From assembly GCA_009823395.1 (NCBI GenBank), contig CM020505.1, positions 4,158,129-4,222,128 of the forward strand: a stretch of 64,000 nucleotides of DNA, given 5' to 3'. The notes beneath the pieces were generated by a model that was given only the letters and a program-made list of their open reading frames with translations, searched no databases and had not been told where the DNA came from. This document shows positions 46,501 through 61,450 of the stretch, in pieces. The stretch comes from Thamnaconus septentrionalis (taxonomy: Eukaryota > Chordata > Actinopteri > Tetraodontiformes > Monacanthidae). Made by a program: the position numbers and the translations under genes. Numbering within the stretch: position 1 is the stretch's first letter; each line of letters opens with the position of its first letter.

Positions 46501-48467
46501 AGAGCAGCTTCTGTTGCATGATGACCTTTGCTACCTGGCCCACAACACCAGCCGTCCGCTCAGCAATTTCCTCTGCCACCCCCGGGGAACGATGCTCATT
46601 TGAATATCATTTCCTTCCTGTGGGTCCTCGCTTGCACCTTGAAGTCTGTTTGGTAATTTTACCTAAAAAAAAAAAAAAAAAAAAAAGAAGAGAAGTGAAT
46701 TGGGTGAAAACTACTTCCTGTTTGAATATTTCCAGCACACAGACAAATCTGATATCCAATTTAGAGAAATGACAATTAAAAAGCCACAAGTACATTGTAT
46801 GATATCAGTAATATTACCGAAAAATGTCTAAAAGGCAAAAATTGATTTCTAATGGAAAATTGACGGATTGAAGGACAGCTGTAAAATACAGTCTTTTTTC
46901 ATATTTGCAGCACACGTTTTAATTTGAATGTATTATTTGTATGTGTTAACACTCTATTCAAGTCATCTCCCCTTGATATCTTAACCAGCCAGCCCAGCAG
47001 GTACATAAGTGTAAGCTGTGAGACGATGGTCTCGGGACAGCTTGTGGCTGTCATGAGCACTTATGTGTGCGGTCCTGATTGCTTGGGAATAGAGCCAAGG
47101 CGGCTGCTGCTGCGCTGTAGATGAGAGCTGGTATGGATGAGTTGTTGTGTGGCGGGGAAGCCTGTAGAAAACAGCATCTATCAGGCCGGCCGGCTGGGGC
47201 TCGACGCCCTGCAACCGCAGCCGCAGACAGAGACTCAATCCTGTAAAAATAAAGGAGGACATTTCATAGACCAACAGCTTTACATTCTTGATGACACTTT
47301 ACTGAACCTCCCATATGCATAGTCAAGGAAAAAAAACAACTAATTTGGACATTAAGTGAATGCTGCAGAATTTTTTTTTTTTAAGATGAAGGAAAGTTTC
47401 CATGAAGGGAAATTGATTTAAAAGTAACATTTAACAATACAACAAACATGTGTTTTTACAACATATCTACAAAATTCATATTCAGTACTTTATTTGTCCC
47501 TCCAGTGGCAATTTAAAATATTACAGATGCAAACAGGCTGTGATTTCATTCACGTGAAATACATAAAACCCTGAGCAGACATACATACATGGCACTATTA
47601 CAACAAAAATCCCCTGCGTACAGATGCAGTGTGGTTAGAAATGTGCTACATCATTAATCTGCACTATTCATGCATTATAAACATCTTTTATAGTGTATTT
47701 AGTCTACCTGCATGTTACTTCAGAAAAGCATTTTAGCAACAGAAATCGAAGCAACGTTCTGTTTTCGTGTCATCCTTCTTGCAGCTCATATAAAACATAT
47801 ATTGGTTTGTACAGCCATCGACATCAGGACGGCCCCTGGCGACCATCTCTCAGACTGTATAGGGTTTGCATCATGAAAGGAACGTAAAGCTCTTTTTGCC
47901 CAGGGAAATAATCCAATCAAATCGGAACGAGGGCAGCAGCTCTGGAGACAAAACTGAAATAACAACTTTTTCCTGAAAGCAAAGAGATTTTTTTCTCTAA
48001 ATTAATAACTATCTGTGTACTGTCCATACTAACTTATGATAGACCACTCCTGGGAGCTGCTAGCACTTTGCGCCCTAAATGAAAAGCCACCGCTCTACAG
48101 TTGCTGTCAGTGTTGAGAATCATGAATTCTTTCAGTTGTTCTGCAACTATTTTTAAAAACGATCTTTATTTGGAGTCATTTTCTTTTCAATCAGTTTGTC
48201 ATCTCATTGAACGTGAAGTCAAATCAAGCTTCCTAGAACCTGTTTGATTAAAAAAAAAAAAAGCCACGCCACAAGTTGGCATCAGCATTGTTTCTCATTG
48301 TCACACGCATTTAATTTTTTAAAAAAAATGTATTTCCTTTTCTAAAGTGGTAACACTGGCTGGGGTAAATCCACCTTTCCTTTTATAAATTGTCTTGTTG
48401 GTTGTCCCGGGACTCTCTTCTCTTCACAGAATCAAGAGTTTAAATCAGCAGTAATGGCTGAGTTGAC

Positions 48468-48563
<96 letters not shown>

Positions 48564-49478
48564 CACAGTCCCAGAAAATAGGTTGCCCTGCAGCAGCTAA
48601 GGTCACAGCAGATTGCATCTAAGGTCCTTCAGCGACCACAATATCACTGTATATTTTAATGGTTTGTCTTTGTGTGTGCGGCTCTGGGTGTGTGTGTGTG
48701 TCTGTGTGCCCGCACGCGTGCGCGTGTGCGTCGAGGGTTATCTGTTATCTGGCTGAGTGTCTATCTGTCCTCTCCCACAGCGTCTGTCAGATTGTGCGCC
48801 TCTCCTCTGAATGTTTCAGGTCACTCTGTGCGGCCTGTCACGAGCTTTGAGGATAACTGTGAGAGAAAAAGGAGAGTTGAAGTCTGAGGCTGCTGGGAAC
48901 CGTCCTCTCCGCATCCCCCCCACACACACACACACACTCACACACACACACACACGGCCATTAACTGTCACCTCTTCTGCAGTTTCAGTTGCGTTTTGCC
49001 GGCATCTCAGTGGCTCGAGTGAAATCGAACAGCCTTCAATATCAGCTGATGATAATAAAAAGCAAAACATTGTTGTGATTGTTGTGTAACAGCATCACAT
49101 CTGTGGCCACCCACTTCTCTCATCGTCTGTGTCTGTCAGCCTCACTCGTCCTCCCCAACCTTTGGCCCCCATTTTCATTCACCTCTGTTCTCCGCTACAT
49201 TAGAAAGAAAAATCCACCGTCTTTTATGCACAGCCATTGCTCTCCTCCCCTCTTTTTTTTGCCCTTCTTATGCAACCCTGATATCATCCCCCTTTTTTTC
49301 CCCTGCCTCCCCCATGAGCCTCCCTCCAAGCCCCTCCCCTCACTTCCTTTGACGTTTGAGAGATAGGTGAGGATCCACTCAGCTGACAAAAGGGAGAAGC
49401 GGTGACGTCACAGCCGACGTGATACACCAGCATCTGCTCTGGTCTAAAAATACACAGCACAAGACGCGCGCGTGCAGG

Positions 49479-49574
<96 letters not shown>

Positions 49575-51544
49575 TCAGACTGCAGCTGCACTCAGCGTTT
49601 GTTTCCACCTCCACGCACTACGGAGATGGCCCAGCTTTTACACAACTGTGGCTAATGGGTATGCAGGGTTACACACTGCTGGACGGCAACCAAGCACCAA
49701 CACAGCAATGAAATTCTTGAAGATATACACATCTATCTATCTATCTATCTATCTAATGATCTATTGAAGCATTATTAGATACTTTACAACAAATGATGCT
49801 GGTGTGTAGTTTAGCCTTCCCACATCACATAAAATACAAAATGGGGTTTTAAAAAGCAAACTGTGACTCGATGACTTCCCCCTTATATCATGAAATGATT
49901 TTTGTTCTTTGTGGTCGTGTGCAATGCCAAATTCAAACACAGGTGTGTTTTTGAACAACAGTGATATGTGTTTGTAACCTGAGATGTAATGAAGTTCTGG
50001 AAATCAGCTCTTAGTGATGTAAAGGGTAGTGATGGTGCAAAACATGAGGACGGTCGGGTTTAGGGTCAGGTATAGCAGGAAGCTAACAACCAGCATTTTT
50101 TCCCCATTGCTGCGAGTTTATTTTTCTTTCCTGTTCCTTTTATATTTATATTGTTTTCATGTCCTTATTTGTGTGAGGCTGCTCCACTTGAGTCCAAGAT
50201 GAGAAATAATTATCTTAAAATTCAATCAATGCTGATTTGGTATTTAAAGACGCCTCATTTCAGCCTCATGCCGACAGCGGTGTCAGTCTCCAGTGGGGAA
50301 GAAGAAACTTTGAACATTGTCTCCCATTGAAAACTGGGCCTCTTCACACCCTGATCAGTCCAGCTCCTTGTCACTCCTCTTTCTCTCTCTTGACCAGAAG
50401 CGAGCCGACTCTCGAGACCGCCCAGGAAAACGTGGCCAGCAGCAGCCACGCTTTTTTTTTCAGTCGCTTCCCTTGAGCAAGGCACTGGAGCTGCAGCTCC
50501 TCTGCTCCTCTTCAGTGTGTGTGTAAAAACCCTCCCTGACCCCGCGTTCACTCCCTGAGGGCGTCGCAGTAAATAAGTGTGTGTTCCCTGTCGGGTTTGC
50601 AGGACTGAATAATTAAGTCTCGTCTATCTGTGCTGCTTTTGTGCCCATTACGTCCTCAGCACTGTCATTCTCTTCGTTCCCTCTCTTTTCAGGCTTCATT
50701 CATCTGCTGCTCTTATTCCAACTGCTGTTGACTGTGAGCTTTAAAAATATTTGAAAACAGAAGGACGGCTTCTTGAAGTAGTTCAAAGTCATACTATATT
50801 GAATTGAACTTATTGTAATATCTCTCTTCCCCCCATTTTCTCTTCTCCTTGGACGTGCACCGAACCAGGGACATGGAACCGGCAGGTCCATCAGACCTGG
50901 AGATTATCTCGCAGCCGGTGGAGGATGAGAACCAGTTCTTGGCTCCTCCGGTGCAGCTGGTGAGTTTTGGCTACAGAGATCTGCCCCTGGCCGCCCTGGA
51001 CCTCTCGCTGGCCGGATCTCAGCTCCTCTCCAATGCTGATGAAGATGAAAACAGGGACGGGTGAGTTGGTTGTTCCAGGTTCTGGCTACGCAAAAGATTT
51101 GTTTGTTTGTTTTTCCCTCGTGTCTTGATAAAAAATGTCAGACACGGGAATTTTTGCAAACATTTTCTTATTTATCGTGATTTTTATTCACATGAAGAAA
51201 TTAAAATACATTACAATGCACTGGAAAAAGACAAATATTTGAAAAATTACCAATAATAAAAATCCAATATGATCCTTTATTAAACTATTTTAACCTTTCA
51301 TTTTATTTTAGAAGTTGCCTGGCTAAGGCAGGAGCAGGAAATATTGTTACAAAACAGACACTCATGATCACATAACATAAAAGCAGGTTAAAATGCTCAG
51401 AAAGTATGTTGTAAGAAGTATTAGAATGTGTTGTGTTAGTATTTTTTGTTGTAAAAAGTGTTAAAATTATGCAAGTATGTTCAACGTACAGTTTTACAAG
51501 CTGATAGAGCAAATGATGGATCGCTGGACAGACACTTTTTCTCG

Positions 51545-51640
<96 letters not shown>

Positions 51641-54600
51641 CTCCCCATCAAGGCTGCATTAACGTCACATAGCATGCATGATTATCATCCATCAAGTGTT
51701 AAGGCTCCTTCCCCTGAGTCCTTGACACTTCGTTGCTCACTATTACCACCATTTATCATCAAGTGACAGCCCTCGGGATTGTCCAGCTTCCATAAGTTAA
51801 CCGGTATCAATTCATCACTTCACAGTGAATATCCATCCTGCTCCCGCCGCCAACCAGAGCCATCATCGTGAGTGGCATTTGGCAGCGTGTAAGCCAGAGG
51901 CCAGTAATAACATCAATTAATTTCTTCTGTTCTGTGCTGTCTGATTATACTGGCTGTCACATTTCTCACCTCATTAGGTCGCCAGGTTGTGTTGGCACAC
52001 GCTTCTTTTGGTTTAGCATATTGTTGCTGTTATGCAGTTTCATTGCTTTTAGCCCCTTTATTTTGTTTTGATGGTTGTTTTTCTCCCGTACATTTGCAGC
52101 ATATTGTAGAAGGTGCGATGAAAGCAGCATCACACCGAGAACAGAGACTTCAACATACATTGTGTGATGCTGACAGATTCAGTTAAATCCTTGCACAAGA
52201 ATGGGGAGTGTACGAGTGAGGTGCAGGAGGAGGAACTGAAAAATCCAAGGCAACTCTGTTGTATATCGAAGATTAAAAAGCCTTTATTTTGACATGGCCA
52301 AACACACATTAAAAATGACTGGACCTACGTGTTTAAGCTCTGTGCCTTCATCAGCGTAAAAGTCCAAACAGTCATGAACACATCTTATGCACACACACAG
52401 ACTTCAATTAGTCCTCAATCAGTGATCATGCCAAAATAAAGGCTTTTTAAATTTCTATACACAACTGAGTTACCTTGGATTTTTCAGTTCCCCATCCTGC
52501 ACTTTACTCGTTCACTCCCCATTTTTGTGCAAGGACTTAACTGAATCTGTCAGCTGCTATGAATGCAACCCCAACCAAAGAGCACCTTTTTTTTTTTTTT
52601 TTGACCATTTTTTGTGTGGAGTGTGGAGTGTGAGTGTATCTCTTCATGTCATCTCTGTGATGAGCCGATGACCTGTTCAGGGCCAGACGTCCGCTCTGGT
52701 TGAAGCCGTGATAAATGACGGATGGATTGTTCTAGTCCCTGTTTTTTTGTCTGCTTTGACACAATTGTGCAAAACGCTGAACTGACATATGTGCGTGAGA
52801 TCACATCGCGGCTGTCCTTCCGCTTAGTCACAACCTGAACGGACCTATTTTTCCACCGCGCAAAACCTGCTCGCGCTCCTGCTTTTTTCCGTTCTGTCTG
52901 GCAACGGTGACTCAGGCGTGGCCCCTCGCTGAGAAACACGTAAACAACATAAGCACATTCGGACACACAGGATCCAATCCACATAAGTGTGCGAAAAAAA
53001 ACAGACCTAAAAACACATGCTGCCTCATCCAAGTGCTCCGTTTGACACCAAATCAGGCCCCAGTCCATTGGCTCCCTTCAGTCCGCTTGTCTCGGCCAGA
53101 GCACAGATGGATTCTGCAGACGCGCCGTCAACAGGAGGTGGTGCTGACGTTTGTGCTGCGTCTGGCCCCTCTCGTGTCCTGCTTCACGGTCAGGTTTTAC
53201 ACGCGGGTTCGACGATTGTTAGATCAGATTAGATTAGACGGTTTTATTTTTTTCATTTACTGGAGAAATTCCTGTTTACAGCAGCATGAAATCCTGTTGG
53301 ATTCTCTTGAAGCTAATGCCGCAAAATAACTGAGATGGTGGTGATAACTGGGCCAAATGTCTGTGAAGGTCCTCAGTTGTCCAGGTCATTGCCGTCTTGT
53401 AGGTTAAGTTGAGGCGACTGAACTGGTTTCTGGTATCGTGAAGACGTTTTGCTCACATCCCAAAAGGCTTCTTCAGTTCTGAACTGGCTAACTTAACCTT
53501 CAAAATAGTAGTGGGCCGTCCACCTGTTACGGTGTAACCGACAGAGAAACAAGAGAAGCTTTGTTTCACTGTTACCTCTGGTTCTACAGTCTCATTCTGC
53601 TGTTAATGCTTTAAAAGGAAGAGTGCGGAGAACACTGGAAGACAGGAGAACCACCCCCATCCATGAAGGTTATTGTCCCAGTGAGCTTAATTTGCTCACG
53701 CTGAGCACAGTGTGATGGGGTCACTATTTCATTTTTGAGTCATTAGTCCAACTGGCAGTGCCTGTAAAAATGGTGCCAGCCCCAGTGGTAAGAGTCATTA
53801 TTCTTTCTCTCAGGGTGGCTACAACTGCATCTGAATCCACTAAGTGGCAGACAAGCATGTCCACGGCAGGTGGAGCACCAAGATTTCAACTCTGAAACCT
53901 AGCACATCCATCTTGCCAACCTACAATGGACAGTGTTTTCCCTATGTATGCTTGAAGCAAGATGTTTCCTTTATGGATGAAGAGGCTGGAGGTACGAGAG
54001 TAGAAGGCATCTGCCACAAGTTGCAAGTCCAGGTATGAGATATTAACATGTATGTAGGAAACAGGGGTAAAACCCAACAGCTCACTCCAAGTGTCAGTCA
54101 GTCAGTCAGTCAGTCAGTCAGTCAGTCAGTCAGTCAGTCAGTCTGTCGCCTTCCAATTCGGGCGCCGGGGTTTTCTGTGCTTCAGCCTTGTTCCTCTCAT
54201 CAGGCCATCGATCCACCCTCAAGCAGACAGTCTTCATTAACCTCCTTTAGGGACACTTTAAAAAGCTCCCGTCCAGGTAGTTGGTCCTTCACCACATTCT
54301 ACTGCATGATGGTGGGTGGTGTCTGTTTGGCTGCATGAGTCTCCAGTGGGATTTTGTTGGATCACTACGGCAATTGTAACTATCCTTGTTTGTTGAATGC
54401 AGATAGCGGAATGATGCTCCGGCTGAACGACTGATCACTTAATGCAGCTCTTGGGAATTGGACTTGAGGAAATGAGCCATTTCTTTTTCTTTTCTTTTTG
54501 ACTTGGCTACAAAGTGATGAAGTGAGGTTGAAAGTAGGCAGGACAGCAGCGGCGTGACGACCATCTGCAGCAATCAAAATGAAAAGTCGCGCAGGTGAAG

Positions 54601-57600
54601 AATCTATTGACTGAATCTATAGACTCCGCTGATCCCACCCGGGGGAAAATGGAGGCGGCCACCTCTCCATCCTCAGCCCGCATCAGCCAGCTCATTGACT
54701 CCCCGAGACAGTGAAGGATTGTTGTGAGGAAAACTGCAGTTGGGCATGGGAGTGAGATTTTGCGAAAAAAAAAAAATTTGAGGTTGTCACATCCACGGAA
54801 AAGGTGTTTCATCAACTTTAGGCGGGAGAGTCGTGCCATTGGGTGATGACTGGAGGTTGTTGCTGTTTGGGCATTCCATTCGTGAGCTTTGCCTGAGACC
54901 ATTTTCTCGCTGACCTGAGTCCCGAACATTTGCATTTCAAAAAAGTGAAATTGCCACTGAATTTCAGATGTAAAGAAGATTTTTAAGTGATTTTATTAGT
55001 TTGAATCTTTAATACTGTTAGATGAGTCTATTAGACTTCAATGGCTTAAAGATTGTAACACAACTCCCCTTGTGCTTGTGCTTTAATTGTACAGATTCCA
55101 TAACACTGATGCTTGTTGAATCTTGCACAACATGGAACCTTTTAATTCCACACCAGCAAACTCCAGAATATTCCATTATAGATGGATTTTCGTGATTTTT
55201 TTCTTTCGGATTTGTTCTTTAAAGTGTAAAACACACGTATTCCCACCATTTCACACCCATTCACACCAGTCAAATGGGCCGCACTGCAAGGTTGAGATCA
55301 CTCAAGCGTCTGCGTCCAGGCTGCCGGTGCCAGAACGGCCCTGCTTTATCACTTTTATCTCCCCAGGAAATCCAAAATCAGTTTTTTTTACATTGTACCC
55401 TTTTATCCGTGTACTTTATTTCTTTCTGTACTTTCGTGTCAGGCGCAAAACAAACCAAACTTTGCGTTGTCGTTGTGTGAGGTTGCGTGGGGGCAGCACG
55501 GGAGCGGCGGGGGCATTAATCAAGGGGGCGAAAAAAGGCTCCCGTGTCAAAGTGCCACGGCGTGATGAAGCACCCGCTGTCAGCCGTGTTTGCATATCAC
55601 AGCCAGTAGCGCTGCCAAGGTGGAGCTGACCTTACGGCCGTCCCTGGCACAGAGTGATGCTCTCGCCTCCCATCACGCCGAAGCTGTAACTTATTCACGC
55701 AATTCATTCTCACACTTGCTCCCCCGTCCCTCCGCGGGCACACGCGCACATGCGCTTGCCTTTATGCATGCATGAGCAGACACATGGCACATAGAGTATT
55801 TATTATCTGAGTGAGAGGGGAGATAATTCCAGGCAGGAAAAGCTTTCTCACTGCTCTACAGTGGTTGTTAATGTAATCCCCGCTAGTCGAGGTTCACTTC
55901 ACATTCCGGGTTTATTCTGATCTGTCACATCTCATTAGGAACAGTGCTGCTCATTCATTGATGCTTCTGCACTTTTAGATTGTTTCAGTCTTATCCTCTT
56001 TTCTCCTTTTGACATTTCCTGCCCGTTTGCTTTTTTCCGCACTCGCCATCTCCTCCGTTTCTCTCTTGCCGTGTGCCTAATTTTAGATGCAGTGTCATTT
56101 CTCCTTTGCCAAACCAATTTACACTTGAACCTGAATAGAAACTGTGAATTGGCCCTTTTTCATTTTTCACTTTAACGCTATACACTTGGCATTTTCAACA
56201 CCTATCGTAAAATGGATTAAAAAAAAATTGGATTGCAGTGAGATCGCACTGGACCGCATGAAAGTTTAAGTGTGAGTACACTCGATGTGCTCACTGAGGA
56301 TCGACTGATCCAATCCAAAGTCTAAAGGTCAGACTTGCACAGCTGTAATTGCTATGAATTCATATGTGAATTCTCCCAAAACTCATTTGAGAGCCTCCCT
56401 CTGAAAAAGCAGTTTGAATATGAATGAATGACTGCGTCGTTTTTGGAGAGGGACTTGGTAGCCAAAGCAACCCCCCTGAGTCCCACTAGGTGGAAATACA
56501 ATAGCTTGATAGGTGCTAAGATGGGAGCATGAAGTGTGAAACAGGACGCAGAACACGAACCTCCTCCTGACTGAGACAGTAATCCTCGACGCCTAGTGTT
56601 GCCAACTTTCATTCAGAAATATAAAGGAGGCCTCCCGCAGTGGTCGAGTCATGACTATCACAGGCCAGTGGCTCGCCAGTGGTTGTAAATCATAGCTTAA
56701 AATAGGGTTTCAGAAAAGTATATGGTTTACATAGTAGGAACTGCTTTGTTACCAATAGACATTAGAAATAAGATGGATGTTTCAATTGGATTGAAATCTT
56801 TAATTTTACATTTTTTATATGACAATCAATAAAGTGCAGGATTTCTGGCTTTTACAAAGGAATAAAATAAATACAGGTTAAAAGAACAAGCGATCCTGAC
56901 TCCACGCAAGCTAACACATCCGGTACGCTTTTGTCGTGCCTGTAGCTACGTAGATTACGGTTTTGAACGCAAACTCTATGGCAATGAACGTGATTTTGCA
57001 TCGAAAATAAATTTATATTCAAGACAACTCAGAAATTCGGGACAAACCCCGTCTCGTTTTGATTCAAAATGGGACGCACCATTTCATTGTCAAATACGGG
57101 ACCATTGTGTATTTTAAGGGACGGTTGGTAACTCTATCGTCGCCCCCACTGGCCGCCAGCCTTTAGCTTGGCCGTCTTGTGTCTGGCTGAAGAAGGTTGA
57201 ACAGGTTGGAGCATTTTCTGTGCTGCTCCTCTGCTTCTCACAGTGTTCCTGTCAAGAGAGACGTGGGCGACACTGTGGGAGGCGGTTGTTCTAGCTAGCA
57301 TCAGGGGGCAGCTGCAGTGTTAGCAGTTTTGGCGTCATGGTAAGTGGCGTGCAGTTATTAATAGAGTTGGTCCCATCCATCTTCCTGTCTGGAAAAATGC
57401 TGGGAGAACCAATGTGGTGTGGGCTTGTGTTCAGCATTTTCATTGCCGCCCACTCGCCCCTTAGTCATCAAGCTGCTTTTGTTTGTGCGCTCACTTTCCC
57501 TTGGCGTAAAAGTTCGTTTGGAGCGTTTCAGCCCGCTCGTCAAGGAAGCTGGCGCCGCCAGCAGGTGAGGTTAGAACGTGCAGGCCCTCACATAGAAAGA

Positions 57601-59180
57601 AAGTGTTGGATTTAGCAAGATCTAAGAAAAAAAAAAAAAAAAAACTAACTAAGAATATCAATTACTTTATTTGATTCTTCCATCAAGCATGCAGCAACCA
57701 TTTGGCGAAACAAACAAAAAAAAATCATACTGTAGCTTAGGAGCAAGCAGCAGTTGCGCACATGTAGGCAAACAGTCTCCAGAGAATATGAAAATGAGGT
57801 AAATAGTCTCATTAATTGATAGTCTTACAAAAAATGTTTTAGTTTTTTTTGGAAAAAAAATCTATTGTGTGTGAAATTGTTAACCCATACAGTTAGGTCA
57901 AAACAAAACCAAACAACACTTCCCAGCAAGAAACAGTAGTCTTCACCAGCAACCCTGTTGAATGAATAAAAACTTCAAGGCGAACTTGAGGTTGAGCAAG
58001 GGGACAAGACTTTTTGATTGATTTATTTTCAAAAAAATTTCCAAAACATATTCTCATCCACCTTATTGCTACTGCAAGTGTGTACCTGAGCGCTGGAGTG
58101 ATGTCACCTCCTATCCCAGTGATGAGTTCACGCTGCCAGACGCCGCAGCATATGCTTCTGATCTGGCTCCTCCAAATGTGCAAGTAGTTCAGCGTGAGCT
58201 ACCAACGCCAGATGGTTCATCCAAATCTGCGCTGAGCGAGAGGGGAAAGAGGAAAATGCGAGACGCCGCACTGTGACACTCGCCAACTTGGGGCCAAAGG
58301 TTCTAATTTTCCATTATGGAAATAAATACCGGCCAAGTTGTGGAATATGGACGCAGATGAGGGCGGGGCTGAGACTGGCTAATTAGGTTTTTTGATGACA
58401 TTCTTAGTGTTTTCTGCAAAGCGGGGTTTAATTATAAACATTGTTTTAGGATAACAGATTTTCGAGGGGCATCCAGCAGAACGTAACTCATGCTGTGTGA
58501 GCCTTTGCTGTCATTTTAGCTGCTCATACTGCAATCTTTTCAGCAGAGGGAAATACAAGTTAAGAAAAAAAAAAAAACCCTCTCTGTTCGAAATAATGCA
58601 TTCTCTGCAGACGTCCGCCTCGCCAAGCCAGTCCGACCCGATTTAATTAAAGAGCGAAGGAAGTTGTCTGAGACAGTGACCAGAGGGCATCCGGCCTACC
58701 TGTTATCTCCCCAGCTTCTTAATTCCTCTGCCAAAAGGTATGACTGCTGCCACGGCAGCGGAGGAACTCAATCTCCAGTATTTTTTAGTGTCAAACATGC
58801 GTTTTACACTTCAAAGAACAAATACATACGGGAAAAAAAAATGGTGAAAATGGAACTTTAAGTTATAAAAATCCATCTATGAGTACAACATGTGAAAAAT
58901 GTAATGGAATATTATGGAGTTTTACAATCACAGGTGGGGAAAAAAACTTAAAATAATGCTGGTGTGGAATTAAAGGGCTCCATGTTGTGCAAAATTCATA
59001 TATTCGGCAATTAAAGCACAAACACAAGGGGATTGTGTTACAATCTTTAAGCCATTTAAGTCTAATAGACTCATGTAACGGTATTAAAGATTCAAACTAA
59101 TAAAATAACTTAAAAATCACCTTTTCATCTGCAATTTCATTTTTTACTATAAGTAAAAGTGGTCATTGATGAAGTTAACT

Positions 59181-59239
<59 letters not shown>

Positions 59240-61413
59240 GCCCATCTGTCAGCCGTCACTGCTCCGCAACTGGAAGTGAAACAAAGAAGCCGTTTTGTAA
59301 TGGCCACAAACAAACAAAAGAGCAATTTGAATAAATAATATGCTTCCCTGCCATTATTGTTGCTGTGAGAAGGTAAATACTCCGAGGCTCCATTTGCATT
59401 CCGATGCCTTTCGAGCCGTTGCCAAGTTTCAGATAGCTGCCTTGTGTATGAGCAAAAGTCGCCGCCTTGCAGATTTCCATACCGACTCACTCCAGGGTCG
59501 GCCGTCGGCTCCTTCAGGCGCGTGTGTGTGTTTGTGTGTGTGTGTGTGGCGTGGCGTTCGGCCTCGTGCCTGCCGGTGTGTTGTGATCAGTGGTGCGCCA
59601 CGCGGCGGTAATGGGGGGAACCTTTCAAATGTAAAATTAATTACCTGCGATCCGACAACGTGAGGGGGAACTCGGCGAGTGTTAATGCTCGGTGGATGCG
59701 TCCCCCCACTTTCCCAGCATCCAGCTTTGTCTTTGCCCCTCGCCTGTGGCTGTGTGTGCGGTGGCTGCTGAAATATGGCGCCTGCAGAAGACCTGTGGGT
59801 TTGCAGTGTGGTGTGACTCAAACCATCCCTTACTTTTGCAAGGACGGTGATTCTTCCAACGGTCCCAATTCCACAAGTTTGAGTGTTTTTAGCTCTGCAA
59901 AGAGCAACGCAGGCCTTGCAGCTATTGCTGTGAGTGACGAGTTGGTTTATCATTTACTTTGTTTTGTTCATTCAATTGCTGATGTTTGTGTAAAAAGCGC
60001 TACAGGCCAAAACAATTGTCCTGGAGTTTTAAGCAATAAATGCGTGAAAAATCTCTGGGGCAGGGGAATTTTTTTTATCCCAAATGTGACAAAGTGCAGG
60101 ACAGGAGCCTCCCAGTCACAGCTCGGATGACTGCAGGAAATCGGGCTCAAATGTGCCAAGACGCTGAGTGTGTATGTACAGAACGATTTGTTTTCATTGC
60201 TGCGAAACCAAAACAAAGCAAATTATCTTCTTCACTGTTTGGACCAAAGGCCCTGAACCTGTCCTTACACTAGTCTGGTCCGTCTTTGAACTTGGTTACG
60301 TCGTGTCGTCAGTGAAGACTTTGCTCGCAAATCACTTTCTGACCTCCGGTTGCCAGATATCGCAGCTGTGATGTGTCGTTGCAATATCATTTGTGCGGTG
60401 TGCAAAAGCTAAATCACATTCTGGCTGCTGATTGGTGTGGCAGACTCCCAGTGGCTGTGAGGGCGGCTAACTGCACCGTGCATCATTATTGTAGCCTTAA
60501 AATTTTTTTGTGTCTTGTTTGTAGGGAATATGTGTAAAAAAAGGCAACGTACGGAGTTTTCATCTTCAACTGTTGTTAAGTTGCCAATATTTTTTACCTT
60601 CCTCAGTCTAAAAATGCTGATCCAAATATCACCACTGCCACTTAACAACTTCTCAAACTCCTCAAATTGTAGGTATGACACACACAAGATAACAATGAAA
60701 TGTGACAGTTATGAGATTTTCTTTTTATTTTAAAGAATATTTGCAGTCGTTGCAGTTCCCTCGGATCCCCACATAAAATAACATTGTGCTTTGTTTTGTC
60801 TCTGCTTGTATCTGCGCTGTTGGGCAACAGAACCTCACTGACTGGGTGATCAGGTGGAGGTGACGCTCTCGCTCCGCCTTTCGGTGTCTTCGCTCCGCGC
60901 GCCGCTATCGATTAGTTGGCCTGATTTAATCTCCCAGCTCCGTGTCGCTGTCCGGCTCTCCCGCTCAATCTTAGCGACAGCGAGCAACAGTGACGGCTAA
61001 ATCAAGCCGACCCCCGCGCTCACAGGCGACCGAGGAGGAGGGCGGAGAGGGAGGACATGGAACAGGCAGATGGGAGAAGAAGCTGGAAACCGTTCATGTG
61101 CATGTTCAGGAAGGCTGTGTTTTTTTGTTGTTGTTGTTTTTTGTGTAAATTGTCAGGTTTCGGAGTACGGTTGAAACAGAGAGAGGTGACCTTGTTCTCT
61201 GACCGTCCACACTCAGACTGCCTCCGCTCCGAGTCTGACCAGGTGGCTCCGTCAGTGTCTGAGAGGCAACATTTTAAGGATGTTCTGGTGCTTTGATAAA
61301 GCTTATTAATACACTGCGTGCGTCACTGACGGTGTCTCCTCCCCTCTGGACTGGTGTAGTTCAGGGATGACACGAAGGTCGGTGGGTCAGACAGACAGAC
61401 AGGCAGGCAGGCA

Positions 61414-61450
<37 letters not shown>

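Larger units (their letters stand above)
43612..50868 (+). other. tmem266: tmem266 intron 2 (7.3 kb)
   Basis: GT-AG intron with donor GTAAGT and acceptor GAACCAG. It holds a 224-bp tandem duplication and three long (CA)n tracts. An AT-rich block with TAAT-type homeodomain cores lies near 45075-45160. No exon or RNA gene was recognised. Confidence 0.6.

Noticed and set aside
46490..46610. Acceptor-like CCCCCAG followed by a coding-looking stretch (LLLHDDLCYLAHNTSRPLS) and an antisense frame over the same bases
   Set aside because: No donor, no phase match with tmem266 exons and no recognised protein; possibly a conserved non-coding block or chance.
49284..49711. Several 70- to 95-codon frames of Thr-His or Cys-Val repeats
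   Set aside because: Artefacts of the (CA)n tract read in different frames.
57200..57345. ATG immediately followed by a GTAAGT donor, looking like an alternative tmem266 first exon
   Set aside because: Splicing ATG to the exon at 62729 gives the wrong frame, and no other partner exon was seen.
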